A program made the position numbers and the translations under genes. The notes under the pieces are model-generated. The model was given only the letters and a program-made list of their open reading frames with translations. It did not search any database and was not told where the DNA came from. Positions 57,025 through 64,000 of a stretch of DNA of 64,000 nt are shown piece by piece. The stretch comes from Acuticoccus sediminis (GTDB lineage: Bacteria; Pseudomonadota; Alphaproteobacteria; Rhizobiales; Amorphaceae): positions 62,001-126,000 of the forward strand of contig NZ_QHHQ01000003.1 of assembly GCF_003258595.1 (NCBI RefSeq), read 5' to 3'. The first letter of the stretch is position 1. The number at the start of each line of letters is the position of its first letter.

Positions 57025-57638
57025 AGGTGCTCGTCGCCGACGATCACGAGCTCGTCCGGGACATGCTGGCCGCGTTCCTGGAGCGGGAGGGGGACTTCGA
57101 CCTCACCACCTGTTCCGACTACGGGAGCGCGGCGGAGGCGATCCGGGGACAGGGGCCGTTCGATCTGGTGCTGCTCGACTATCAGATGCCCGGGATGCGC
57201 GGGCTCGACAGCCTGGCCGAGGCGATGTCCCTCAACGCTCCGCTCCCGGTGGCGCTGATGTCCGGCACCGCCGACAAGCGCATCGCCGAGTGCGCCCTAA
57301 AGGCGGGCGCGGCGGGGTTCGTGCCGAAGTCGATGCCGGCAAGGTCGCTGGTCCATGCGGTGCGCTTCATGCTGGCGGGGGAGCAATATGCGCCGATCGC
57401 CTTCATGACCGCGCCCGAGGTGGAGGACGCCGCCCATCCGCTGGCCCAAAAGCTGTCGCCGCGCGAGCTCGAGGTGCTGGAGGGGCTCTGCAACGGCCAG
57501 GCGAACAAGGAGATCGCCCGCGACCTCGGCCTCGCCGAAGTCACCGTGAAGCTCCATGTGCGCACCCTCGGCCGCAAGCTCGGCGCCCGCAACCGCACCC
57601 ACGCGGCGATGATCGCCAAGGAGGCGGGGATGTTCTAG
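57021..57638 (+). CDS. LuxR family DNA-binding response regulator
   Basis: 205 residues. Receiver with phospho-acceptor Asp53 in FDLVLLDYQMPGMRG and the Lys in GFVPKSMPARSL; LuxR-type helix-turn-helix in LSPRELEVLEGLCNGQANKE and VTVKLHVRTLGRKLGARN. The four-base overlap with the hybrid kinase makes it the cognate output, so the FIST protein, kinase and regulator form one signalling operon. Its targets are unknown. Confidence 0.93.
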   Translation: MKVLVADDHELVRDMLAAFLEREGDFDLTTCSDYGSAAEAIRGQGPFDLVLLDYQMPGMRGLDSLAEAMSLNAPLPVALMSGTADKRIAECALKAGAAGFVPKSMPARSLVHAVRFMLAGEQYAPIAFMTAPEVEDAAHPLAQKLSPRELEVLEGLCNGQANKEIARDLGLAEVTVKLHVRTLGRKLGARNRTHAAMIAKEAGMF

Positions 57639-57681
57639 GCACCGCGCGCCCCCGAGAGGGAGCCGTGGACCGGCGCGGTGC
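57639..57681. terminator. Hairpin between convergent response regulator and dehydrogenase-like genes
   Basis: GCACCGCGC (57639-57647) and GCGCGGTGC (57673-57681) form a 9-bp stem around a 25-base loop. It starts directly after the stop of the LuxR gene and could work in both directions. Confidence 0.45.
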
Positions 57682-57701
57682 GTGACGGAACGGGGCCGCC
57701 G

Positions 57702-59057
57702 TCATGCGGCGGCACGGGAGAGCGCGGTCGGGACGGACGGGCCTGTGACGTCGAGCGAGAGGGCCTCGATCACGGGCTTCTCGAACTCCTGCGCCGCCGC
57801 GAACCGGAACGCGTCGCAGTCGGCGGCGATGACGATGACGTCGGACGCATCGACGACCTCCTCTGCGGTCGGCCGCACCATGCGGGGCAGCGTGAAGGCG
57901 AGGGTGCGCTGGGCGGTGCTCCTGTGGTGCAGCGTGGTCGCGAGCGCGGCGTACGGGACGATCGCGCCGCCGTCGCCGGTGTGGACCGCGACGTCGACGC
58001 CAGCCTCCCGGAGCTCGGCGATCAGCGTCAGGACAGGGCTGTCGCAGGCCGTGGCGCCGAGGTTCAGCGGCAGGCCGAGGATGCCGACCCGCCGGGGCCG
58101 CCATGCCATCGCGAGCTGCGCCACCCGCAGCGCCTCGAGCTCCTGGTTGGCGGCGAGCGCCGCCGCTAGTAGCGGCAGGTCCTCGTCCGCGACCTGGACC
58201 CGGCGGTAGCCCGCCGTGGTGACGTCGACCTCCGGCGGATGGAGGACCGGGAGGATCCCGGGTCCCGCGCGCTCCGGCAACCGGTCCGCGGCGACGGGGC
58301 CGTCCATGATCATCCAGGGGTCGGCATCGTCCGTCCCGGGGATGTGCCAGACGACGTCGACGTGCTTGATCATCTCGGCGACGGCGATGGAGGTCAGCGT
58401 CGGCGTCCGCTCGGCCGAGGCGAAGACGCGCATCACCAGGTTGCGCGAACGCGAGTCGATCGCGCCGATCACCGTCTTGGGCGGGGCGTTGAAGTCGACG
58501 ACCCCGAAGCCCGGGCGCTGGAAGGCGGGGACGAAGGCGGCCCCGAAGTCGGTGCCGAGGCTGAGCCCCGAGACCGCCTCGATCCGCGGGATCAGCATCT
58601 TGAGCGTCGTCCCCGGCGGCACGCACGTGCGCATGACGACCACGTGGTAGTCGTCGCGCAGCCTCAGCCCGAGACCGATGGCGTCGGCGAGCGCCATCAG
58701 CGGCTCGAGGTCCGGCGTGCCGTCAGGGCTGGCGTCGAGGTCGAGGGAAATGAGGGAGAGGTCCGAATTCGCCACCGCGTCCGCCACCGAGGTGCTGGCG
58801 ACCAGCCGGTTGCCGCGCAGGCTCCCCTCGATCAGCGGGTAGAGGCCGGCTTCGTCGACCGGCGAGCGCCCCGCGTTGAGCGTCGTCACGCGGGCGGGGT
58901 CGGGGTCCACGGCGTGGACGCGATGCCCGGCGCCGGCAAGGCATGCCGCCGCGACGGTGCCGACGCGGCCGAGGCCCAGCACGGCAACGGATGGTAGTCC
59001 CCAGAGGATCGCCTGCGAGACATCGGTCACTCTCGGGAGGCTCGTCATCATCGTCAT
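57702..59057 (-). CDS. UDP-glucose/GDP-mannose dehydrogenase-like protein, catalytic motif not seen
   Basis: 451 residues. The N-terminal NAD fold is clear: SVAVLGLGRVGTVAAACLAG, with RVHAVDPDPARVTTLNAGRS and the segment VVMRTCVPPGTTLKML. The C-terminal sugar domain has GILGLPLNLGATACDSPVL and DVIVIAADCDAFRF. The centre is unusual: after AEMIKHVDVVWH the text goes to PGTDDADPWMIMDGP, and the catalytic stretch G-G-S-C-L-P-K-D of active UGD/GMD enzymes is not visible. It may be a dehydrogenase with a changed site, or an inactive paralogue. It may still act on nucleotide sugars for the exopolysaccharide. Confidence 0.8.
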   Translation of the reverse strand: MTMMTSLPRVTDVSQAILWGLPSVAVLGLGRVGTVAAACLAGAGHRVHAVDPDPARVTTLNAGRSPVDEAGLYPLIEGSLRGNRLVASTSVADAVANSDLSLISLDLDASPDGTPDLEPLMALADAIGLGLRLRDDYHVVVMRTCVPPGTTLKMLIPRIEAVSGLSLGTDFGAAFVPAFQRPGFGVVDFNAPPKTVIGAIDSRSRNLVMRVFASAERTPTLTSIAVAEMIKHVDVVWHIPGTDDADPWMIMDGPVAADRLPERAGPGILPVLHPPEVDVTTAGYRRVQVADEDLPLLAAALAANQELEALRVAQLAMAWRPRRVGILGLPLNLGATACDSPVLTLIAELREAGVDVAVHTGDGGAIVPYAALATTLHHRSTAQRTLAFTLPRMVRPTAEEVVDASDVIVIAADCDAFRFAAAQEFEKPVIEALSLDVTGPSVPTALSRAAA

Positions 59058-59276
59058 GGTGCGTCTCCTTCGTGTTGCTTTGTGACTTGTGATTTAGCCG
59101 CCCGGCTCAGCGCCTCATCTGTCGCGAAGCTTAGCTGCCATGCATCTGTCGCGCGTCAGACTGGTCGAACGGATAGGGGCGGGCCGAAAGATCGGGCCGT
59201 TCGCAAAAAAGACGTGTCGCGGGGGTTCGCGCGGCGGCCGGCATGACGATATGAAGAGCGATCCCGACCCTCGCCC

Positions 59277-60431
59277 ATGTGCCCGTTTCGAACCGTTTGG
59301 ACGCCTGTGACTGCCGAAATCGCCGTCGCCCCGATGATGGACTGGACCGACCGGCATTGCCGCGTGGTCCATCGTCGCCTGAACCCCGCGCTGCGCCTCT
59401 TCACCGAGATGGTGACGGCGAAGGCGGTGATTCACGGCGACCGCGAGCGGCTGCTCGGGTTCGACGCGGAGGAGCACCCGCTGGTGCTCCAGCTCGGCGG
59501 CGCGGACCCGAAGGAGCTGGCCGAGGCGTCGCGCATCGCGGCGGAGTGGGGTTACGACGAGGTGAACCTCAACGTCGGCTGTCCGTCGGACCGGGTGCAG
59601 GGCGGCAGCTTCGGGGCCTGCCTGATGCGCGAGCCGGGCCTCGTCGGGGAGTGCCTGGCGGCCATGGGCGACGGCGGCATCCCGGTCAGCGTGAAGTGCC
59701 GCCTCGGCGTGGACGACCAGGACACCGAGACGGCGCTCGACGCCGTGGCGGACGCGGCCGTGGCGGCCGGGGTCTCCGCGATCTGGGTGCATGCCCGCAA
59801 GGCGTGGCTTCAGGGCCTGTCGCCGGCACAGAACCGGGACGTGCCGCCGCTCGACTATGACCGTGTCCACCGCCTCCACGCCCGGCTCGACACCTTCGTC
59901 GGGATCAACGGCGGCATCGTCGACGCCGATGGCGTGCGCGCGCAGGCGGCGGCGGTCGACGGCGTCATGATCGGCCGCGCGGCGTACCAGCGTCCGGGCC
60001 TCCTCGCCGAGCTCGCTGGGCGCGGCAGCTTCGCCGAGCGCTTCGCGGTCGCGCGCTCCATGGAGGAGTATGCGCGGGCGTGGTGCGACGCGGGCGGCCG
60101 CCTCGCCCCGGTGCTGAAGCCGCTCCTCGGGCTGTTCCACGGCGAGCCTGGCGCCCGCGCCTTCCGCCGGACCCTGTCGGAAGAGGGACACCGCCAGGAA
60201 GCGACCCCCGCCGTCCTCGCCGCGGCGCTCGACCGGCTGGAGGGCGAGGCCGCCCGCACCGCGGAGCGGGCCGCGCAGTATGCCGCCGAGACGTGCGCGG
60301 AGGGCGTCTGGACGGCCCCCGCCCATGCCGCTCCCGCGCATGTTGCGGATGCGCGTGACGCAGGCGCCTCCGCGCCGGCCGCGCGCGAGACCGGGCGAGG
60401 CTCGCACACCGCCCCGCTGGCGGCCGAATGA
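59277..60431 (+). CDS. dusA: tRNA-dihydrouridine synthase (DusA-like)
   Basis: 384 residues from the ATG at 59277; a GTG at 59307 is also possible. It reduces uridines in the D-loop of tRNA with FMN. Seen: the start AVAPMMDWTDRHCRVVHRRL, the active-site Cys in NLNVGCPSDRVQGG, VSVKCRLGVDDQDT and VGINGGIVDADG. The C-terminal 70 residues are Ala-rich and not part of the fold. The gene shows an upstream gap of 219 bases shared with the divergent dehydrogenase-like gene. Confidence 0.93.
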   Translation: MCPFRTVWTPVTAEIAVAPMMDWTDRHCRVVHRRLNPALRLFTEMVTAKAVIHGDRERLLGFDAEEHPLVLQLGGADPKELAEASRIAAEWGYDEVNLNVGCPSDRVQGGSFGACLMREPGLVGECLAAMGDGGIPVSVKCRLGVDDQDTETALDAVADAAVAAGVSAIWVHARKAWLQGLSPAQNRDVPPLDYDRVHRLHARLDTFVGINGGIVDADGVRAQAAAVDGVMIGRAAYQRPGLLAELAGRGSFAERFAVARSMEEYARAWCDAGGRLAPVLKPLLGLFHGEPGARAFRRTLSEEGHRQEATPAVLAAALDRLEGEAARTAERAAQYAAETCAEGVWTAPAHAAPAHVADARDAGASAPAARETGRGSHTAPLAAE

Positions 60432-60492
60432 TCCTTCCGCACATGGACTTCACCTTGGACTGCGAGCGAATGGCGACCCGGCGGCACGTTCC

Positions 60493-61254
60493 ATGATCCC
60501 CTGGCACCCGGCGCTGCTGACGGTCATCGGCTTCTACTCCCGCCTTCCGGTACCCGTCGCCGGCGGCATGACGCTGGCACGGTGCGTGTGGCTGCTGCCG
60601 GCGGCCGCCGTCGCCATCGCACTCCCCGCCGCGCTCGCCGGATGGGGCGCCGACTGGCTCGGCCTTTCGGCGCTGGCGGCGGCGTTCGTCGCCACGCTCG
60701 TCCTCGCAATCGTGACCGGCGCACTGCACGAGGACGGTCTCGCCGACTGTGCGGACGGCTTCTGGGGCGGCGCGACGATCACGCGCCGGCTGGAGATCAT
60801 GCGCGACAGCCGGATCGGGACCTACGGCGTCCTGGCGCTGGTCGGGGCGGTCGGGCTGAAGGCGGCGCTGCTTGCCGACCTCGTCGCGGCGCTGGGCGGA
60901 TGGGCGTTCGTCGTGTTCGTCGCGGCGGCGGTCGCGGCGCGCGCCGTCGCGCTCTTTCCCTGGGTCGGGCTGCCCAACGCACGGGCCGGCGGGCTCGCTG
61001 CCGCCGCCGGACGGCCCACCGGCAAGGACTTCCGCATCGCTGTTCTGATGGCGCTCGGGATTACCGTGGTCCTGACCGTGTGGATCTCCCCGCTCGGCAC
61101 GATCATCGCCGCGGTCGCGGCGGCGGCGAGTGCAATGGGGGTCGCGACCATTGCCGATCGCAAGATCGGAGGGCACACGGGCGATGTCATCGGTGCCGCA
61201 GTCGTCCTCGCTGACCTTTCATATTTGGCCGGTTTTACTATTTCTGTGGGATGA
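60493..61254 (+). CDS. cobS: Adenosylcobinamide-GDP ribazoletransferase (cobalamin synthase)
   Basis: 253 residues, membrane-embedded with about six hydrophobic segments. It joins adenosylcobinamide-GDP and alpha-ribazole, the last step of B12 assembly. The family motif ALHEDGLADCADGFWGG and GTYGVLALVG are present. cobT, which makes alpha-ribazole-phosphate, lies two genes downstream. No cobalamin riboswitch was recognised in front. Confidence 0.93.
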   Translation: MIPWHPALLTVIGFYSRLPVPVAGGMTLARCVWLLPAAAVAIALPAALAGWGADWLGLSALAAAFVATLVLAIVTGALHEDGLADCADGFWGGATITRRLEIMRDSRIGTYGVLALVGAVGLKAALLADLVAALGGWAFVVFVAAAVAARAVALFPWVGLPNARAGGLAAAAGRPTGKDFRIAVLMALGITVVLTVWISPLGTIIAAVAAAASAMGVATIADRKIGGHTGDVIGAAVVLADLSYLAGFTISVG

Positions 61255-61273
61255 TAAGCAGCGAGACAGGGCG

Positions 61274-61963
61274 ATGATCGCGTGGGTTCGGCGGTGGAGC
61301 GTCATCGGGGCCGCATTGACGTTCGGCACCGCCGCCATGGCGCAGACGCCCGACGTCGTCTCGATCGACAACTCCGGTCCCATGACCGTGAAGCTGGTGA
61401 TCATCATCGCCGTGTTCGCGGTCCTGCTCTTCGCCGCGCGCCATGTGAGGATCGGTGAGGTCCTGCGCACCGCGGCGATCTGGATCAGCATCTTCGTCCT
61501 CGTCATCGTCGGCTACACCTACCGCTACCAGCTCGAGCTCGTCGGGCGGGACGTCATGAGCGTCCTGATGCCGGGGACGCCCATCGCGCGCGGCGAGAGC
61601 GTGACGGTGCACCGCGCCTTCCGCGGCCAGTTCGTGCTGGACGGCTACGTCGACGACACGCCGGTCACCTTCCTGTTCGACACCGGCGCCAGCACGGTGG
61701 TCCTGTCGGCCGCCGACGCGAGGCGCGCCGGCTTCAATGCGGAGCGGCTCGACTACCGCATCCCGGTCATGACGGCGAAGGGCATGACGACGGTCGCCCC
61801 GGTGCGGCTCGACTCGCTGACGATCGGCAACATCAGCGTCGACAACGTGCAGGCCGCGGTGGCCCGGCCGGGCGACCTTGACTCAAGCCTCCTCGGCATG
61901 ACCTTTCTCAACCGGCTCGACGGCTATGAAGTCCGCCGTGATCGCCTTGTTCTGAACCCGTAA
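61274..61963 (+). CDS. Retropepsin-like aspartic protease (TIGR02281 type)
   Basis: 229 residues from the ATG at 61274. Two N-terminal hydrophobic segments (about 38-56 and 64-82) anchor it to the membrane. The catalytic site is FLFDTGASTVVLSAADARRA, followed by the strand VDNVQAAVARPGDLDSSLLG and MTFLNRLDGYEVRRDRLVL. Such one-domain clan AA proteases should act as dimers. The gene sits between cobS and cobT without apparent link to B12 and may be co-transcribed. Confidence 0.9.
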   Translation: MIAWVRRWSVIGAALTFGTAAMAQTPDVVSIDNSGPMTVKLVIIIAVFAVLLFAARHVRIGEVLRTAAIWISIFVLVIVGYTYRYQLELVGRDVMSVLMPGTPIARGESVTVHRAFRGQFVLDGYVDDTPVTFLFDTGASTVVLSAADARRAGFNAERLDYRIPVMTAKGMTTVAPVRLDSLTIGNISVDNVQAAVARPGDLDSSLLGMTFLNRLDGYEVRRDRLVLNP

Positions 61964-61971
61964 AGTCTCTT

Positions 61972-62988
61972 GTGACCGATCGATCCCCGTTTGAAGACTT
62001 CCGCGCTCTCGCGCGGGCCGACCGCCCCGACACCGCTGCCGCCGTCGCCGCGACCCGTGCCCGGGAGGCGCAGCTCACCAAGCCCGCCGGCTCGCTCGGC
62101 CGGCTGGAGGCGATCTCCGAGTGGCTCGCCTCCGTGACCGGCCGCGCGCCGCCCGCCGTCGACCGCCCGCGCGTGGTGGTCTTCGCCGCGAGCCACGGCG
62201 TCGCCGACCGCGGCGTGTCGGCCTTCCCGTCCTCGGTGAACGCCCAGATGCTCGCCAACTTCCGTGAGGGAAAGGCGGCGATCAACCAGATCTGCGGCGC
62301 CTACGGCATCGGCCTGTCGGTGTTCGACCTCGCCGTGGACGTTCCGACCGGCGACATCGCCGAGGTCGACGCCTTCGCGTCCGAGCGGGACACCGCCGCG
62401 ACGCTCGCCTTCGGGCTGGAGGCGATCGCCAACAATGTCGACCTTCTCGGCCTCGGTGAGATGGGGATCGGCAACACCACCGTCGCGGCGGCGCTATGCG
62501 CGGCCATCCTCGGCGGCAGCGGGGCGGACTGGGCCGGGCCCGGCACGGGCGTCACCGGCTCCGCGCTCGCGCGGAAGGCCGAGGTGATCGATCTCGCCGT
62601 GGCGCGCGTCGCCGGCGAGACGGATCCCTTCATCCTGCTGCAGCGGATCGGCGGGCGCGAGATCGCGGCGATGGCCGGCGCCATCCTCGCCGCGCGCTCG
62701 CAGGGCGTGCCGGTCGTGGTCGACGGCTACGTCGCGACGTCCGCCGCCGTCGTGGTCCACGCGATGAACCCGGCCGCCATCGACCACTGCATCTTCGCCC
62801 ACCGCTCGGCCGAGCCGGCGCACGCCCGCGCGATGGCGGCACTCGGGGTGGAGCCGCTCCTCGACCTCGGCATGCGCCTCGGCGAGGGCACGGGCGCCGC
62901 GCTTGCGATGGGCCTCATCAAGGCGGCGGCGGCGTGTCACTCCGGCATGGCGACATTCGCGGAGGCGGGTGTCGACGGACCGGCCTGA
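61972..62988 (+). CDS. cobT: Nicotinate-nucleotide-dimethylbenzimidazole phosphoribosyltransferase
   Basis: 338 residues from a GTG at 61972. It makes alpha-ribazole phosphate for the lower ligand of B12. Seen: QLTKPAGSLGRLEAISEWLA, FAASHGVADRGVSAFPSSVN, the nucleotide region GLGEMGIGNTTVAAALCAA and the catalytic C-terminal segment LLDLGMRLGEGTGAALAMGL with the Glu base. The stop shares one base with the start of the next gene. Confidence 0.95.
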   Translation: MTDRSPFEDFRALARADRPDTAAAVAATRAREAQLTKPAGSLGRLEAISEWLASVTGRAPPAVDRPRVVVFAASHGVADRGVSAFPSSVNAQMLANFREGKAAINQICGAYGIGLSVFDLAVDVPTGDIAEVDAFASERDTAATLAFGLEAIANNVDLLGLGEMGIGNTTVAAALCAAILGGSGADWAGPGTGVTGSALARKAEVIDLAVARVAGETDPFILLQRIGGREIAAMAGAILAARSQGVPVVVDGYVATSAAVVVHAMNPAAIDHCIFAHRSAEPAHARAMAALGVEPLLDLGMRLGEGTGAALAMGLIKAAAACHSGMATFAEAGVDGPA

Positions 62989-63698
62989 TGGCCCGGCCGC
63001 CGGCCCCGACGGCGCGGCGGCCGACGGCGCCGCGCGGGCCCCGCAAGCGGCGCCCGGCAGGCGGGGAGGCGGGCCTTCAGGACCTCCTCTTGCGCATGAA
63101 GGCCTGCCGCGTGTGCGTGGAGGCGCCGCTCGGCGGCCCGTTGCCGCAGCACCCGCGGCCGATCTTCCAGATCTCGCCCAGCGCGCGCATCGCCGTCTGC
63201 AGCCAGGCGCCCGGTAACCGCGCCCACATCGCGGGCCGGCCCTTCTTCGACCCGTCCGGCGTGCGGCTGAGGTCCTGGATGGGCCTCGACGAGGCGACCT
63301 TCTACGACGCGGCCCGCGTCGCCATCATCCCGATGGGCTTCTGCTTCCCAGGCTATGACAGGAACGGCGGGGACCTGCCGCCCCGGCGCGAATGCCGCGC
63401 CACCTGGCACGACGCGCTGTTCGAGAAGCTGCCGCAGCTCGAGCTGCTCCTGTGCATCGGCCGCTATTCGCTCGCCTACCACCTGCCCGAAACGAAGCGG
63501 ATGTCGCTCACCGAGATCGTCGCCGCCTGGCGGGAGATCGCCGCGCGGACGGCGCCGCGCACGGTGATGGCGCTGCCGCACCCGTCGTGGCGCAACAATG
63601 CGTGGCTGCGGAGGAACGCCTGGTTCGAGGCGGAGCACCTGCCGGAGTTGCGGCAGCGGATCCGGACGATCCTTTCCCGCACCGAGGATGCCGCCTGA
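62988..63698 (+). CDS. Uracil-DNA glycosylase family protein
   Basis: 236 residues from the ATG at 62988. A Pro/Arg-rich tail of 25 residues precedes the fold. KACRVCVEAPLGGPLPQHP could ligate a metal with its two Cys. The first motif is VCSQAPGNRAHIAGRPFFDP and the last is MALPHPSWRNNAWLRR (HPS). This fits the uracil-DNA glycosylase superfamily, but the first motif differs from the G-E-A-P-G of family 4 and 5, so the damaged base is uncertain. It is coupled to cobT (TGATG). Confidence 0.85.
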   Translation: MARPPAPTARRPTAPRGPRKRRPAGGEAGLQDLLLRMKACRVCVEAPLGGPLPQHPRPIFQISPSARIAVCSQAPGNRAHIAGRPFFDPSGVRLRSWMGLDEATFYDAARVAIIPMGFCFPGYDRNGGDLPPRRECRATWHDALFEKLPQLELLLCIGRYSLAYHLPETKRMSLTEIVAAWREIAARTAPRTVMALPHPSWRNNAWLRRNAWFEAEHLPELRQRIRTILSRTEDAA

Positions 63699-63854
63699 CC
63701 ACCGGCCACAGACCCCGGCGTTGCTTGCGGCGGCAAGTCGCCTTCTGTTCTTAACTAATAAGTAATAGTAAGTGTCCTCAAGGACTTGCCGACTGGAAAA
63801 GCAAGCGTCGTGCGCCTATCATGATCGATACACCGATGCTCTGAGGTTGATGTA

Positions 63855-64000
63855 ATGAAGTCCGAGGCCGCTCGGTTACTCACAGGCATGATACTTTCGG
63901 TCGGCCTGACCGGGACGGCGTTCGCGCAGAACCAGGACCTGCCGCCCGCCGCGGCCGAGACGCGGGACACCGGCCGCATCTTCCTCGACGGCCGCGTCGC
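63855..64000 (+). CDS. Secreted protein, N-terminal fragment
   Basis: The first 48 codons are in the window; the gene runs off the right edge. A signal peptide (MKSEAARLLTGMILSVGLTG, then TAFAQ) ends near residue 25. The start of the mature part is QNQDLPPAAAETRDTGRIFL. The upstream 150 bases are AT-rich (ttaactaataagtaatagta at 63750-63769), so a strong promoter is likely. The function cannot be read from this part. Confidence 0.7.
   Translation, partial: MKSEAARLLTGMILSVGLTGTAFAQNQDLPPAAAETRDTGRIFLDGRV

Overview
The window is GC-rich and almost fully coding. Gene content and order point to an alphaproteobacterium of the order Hyphomicrobiales (Rhizobiales). The markers are a rhizobial-type glycerol uptake operon (glpRD-STPQUV), the cys cluster DUF2849-cysI-DUF934-fpr-cysH, a purNM / hdaA-ppk1-ppx block, a Fur/Mur-type regulator and fused or separate TRAP genes. 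The genus cannot be settled by eye. No rRNA, tRNA, CRISPR array, insertion sequence or prophage was seen.

Layout. 1-4324 (minus): a polar amino acid ABC transporter feeding an N-carbamoyl-D-amino acid hydrolase and a flavin reductase-like protein cut by the window edge. 4639-10995: purN/purM (minus), then divergent hdaA, ppk1 and ppx. 11103-15349 (plus): kynurenine pathway genes kynU-kynA, an FAH-family hydrolase and an enolase-superfamily enzyme. 15568-17204: a MarR regulator with a near-perfect palindromic operator and a FUSC-type membrane protein. 17403-21314 (minus): sulfate assimilation, with a divergent Lrp regulator. 22098-24475: a small secreted protein, a long inverted repeat, a diguanylate cyclase and a Fur-family regulator. 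24626-33902 (plus): the glycerol regulon, interrupted by one antisense lipoprotein gene.

34773-40680 (minus) is the most interesting locus. A clear ykkC / guanidine-I riboswitch (40575-40680) precedes an ABC transporter of the urea/guanidine-associated type, an agmatinase-family hydrolase that is best read as a guanidine hydrolase, a His-rich small protein that could handle its metal, and a YcaQ-like DNA glycosylase. The genes overlap or nearly touch, so this looks like one guanidine-induced operon.

40795-46832 (minus): an ECF sigma factor, then an operon rpiA - TRAP permease - TRAP binding protein - membrane dipeptidase - host-attachment-family protein. 46949-50381: a sulfotransferase-like gene and a large two-domain glycosyltransferase whose ends overlap. 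50586-57638: LysR, an SppA-like protease, and a FIST sensor / hybrid kinase / LuxR response regulator trio. 57702-64000: a nucleotide-sugar dehydrogenase-like protein without the usual catalytic Cys motif, dusA, cobS, a retropepsin-like protease, cobT, a uracil-DNA-glycosylase-family gene and the start of a secreted protein.
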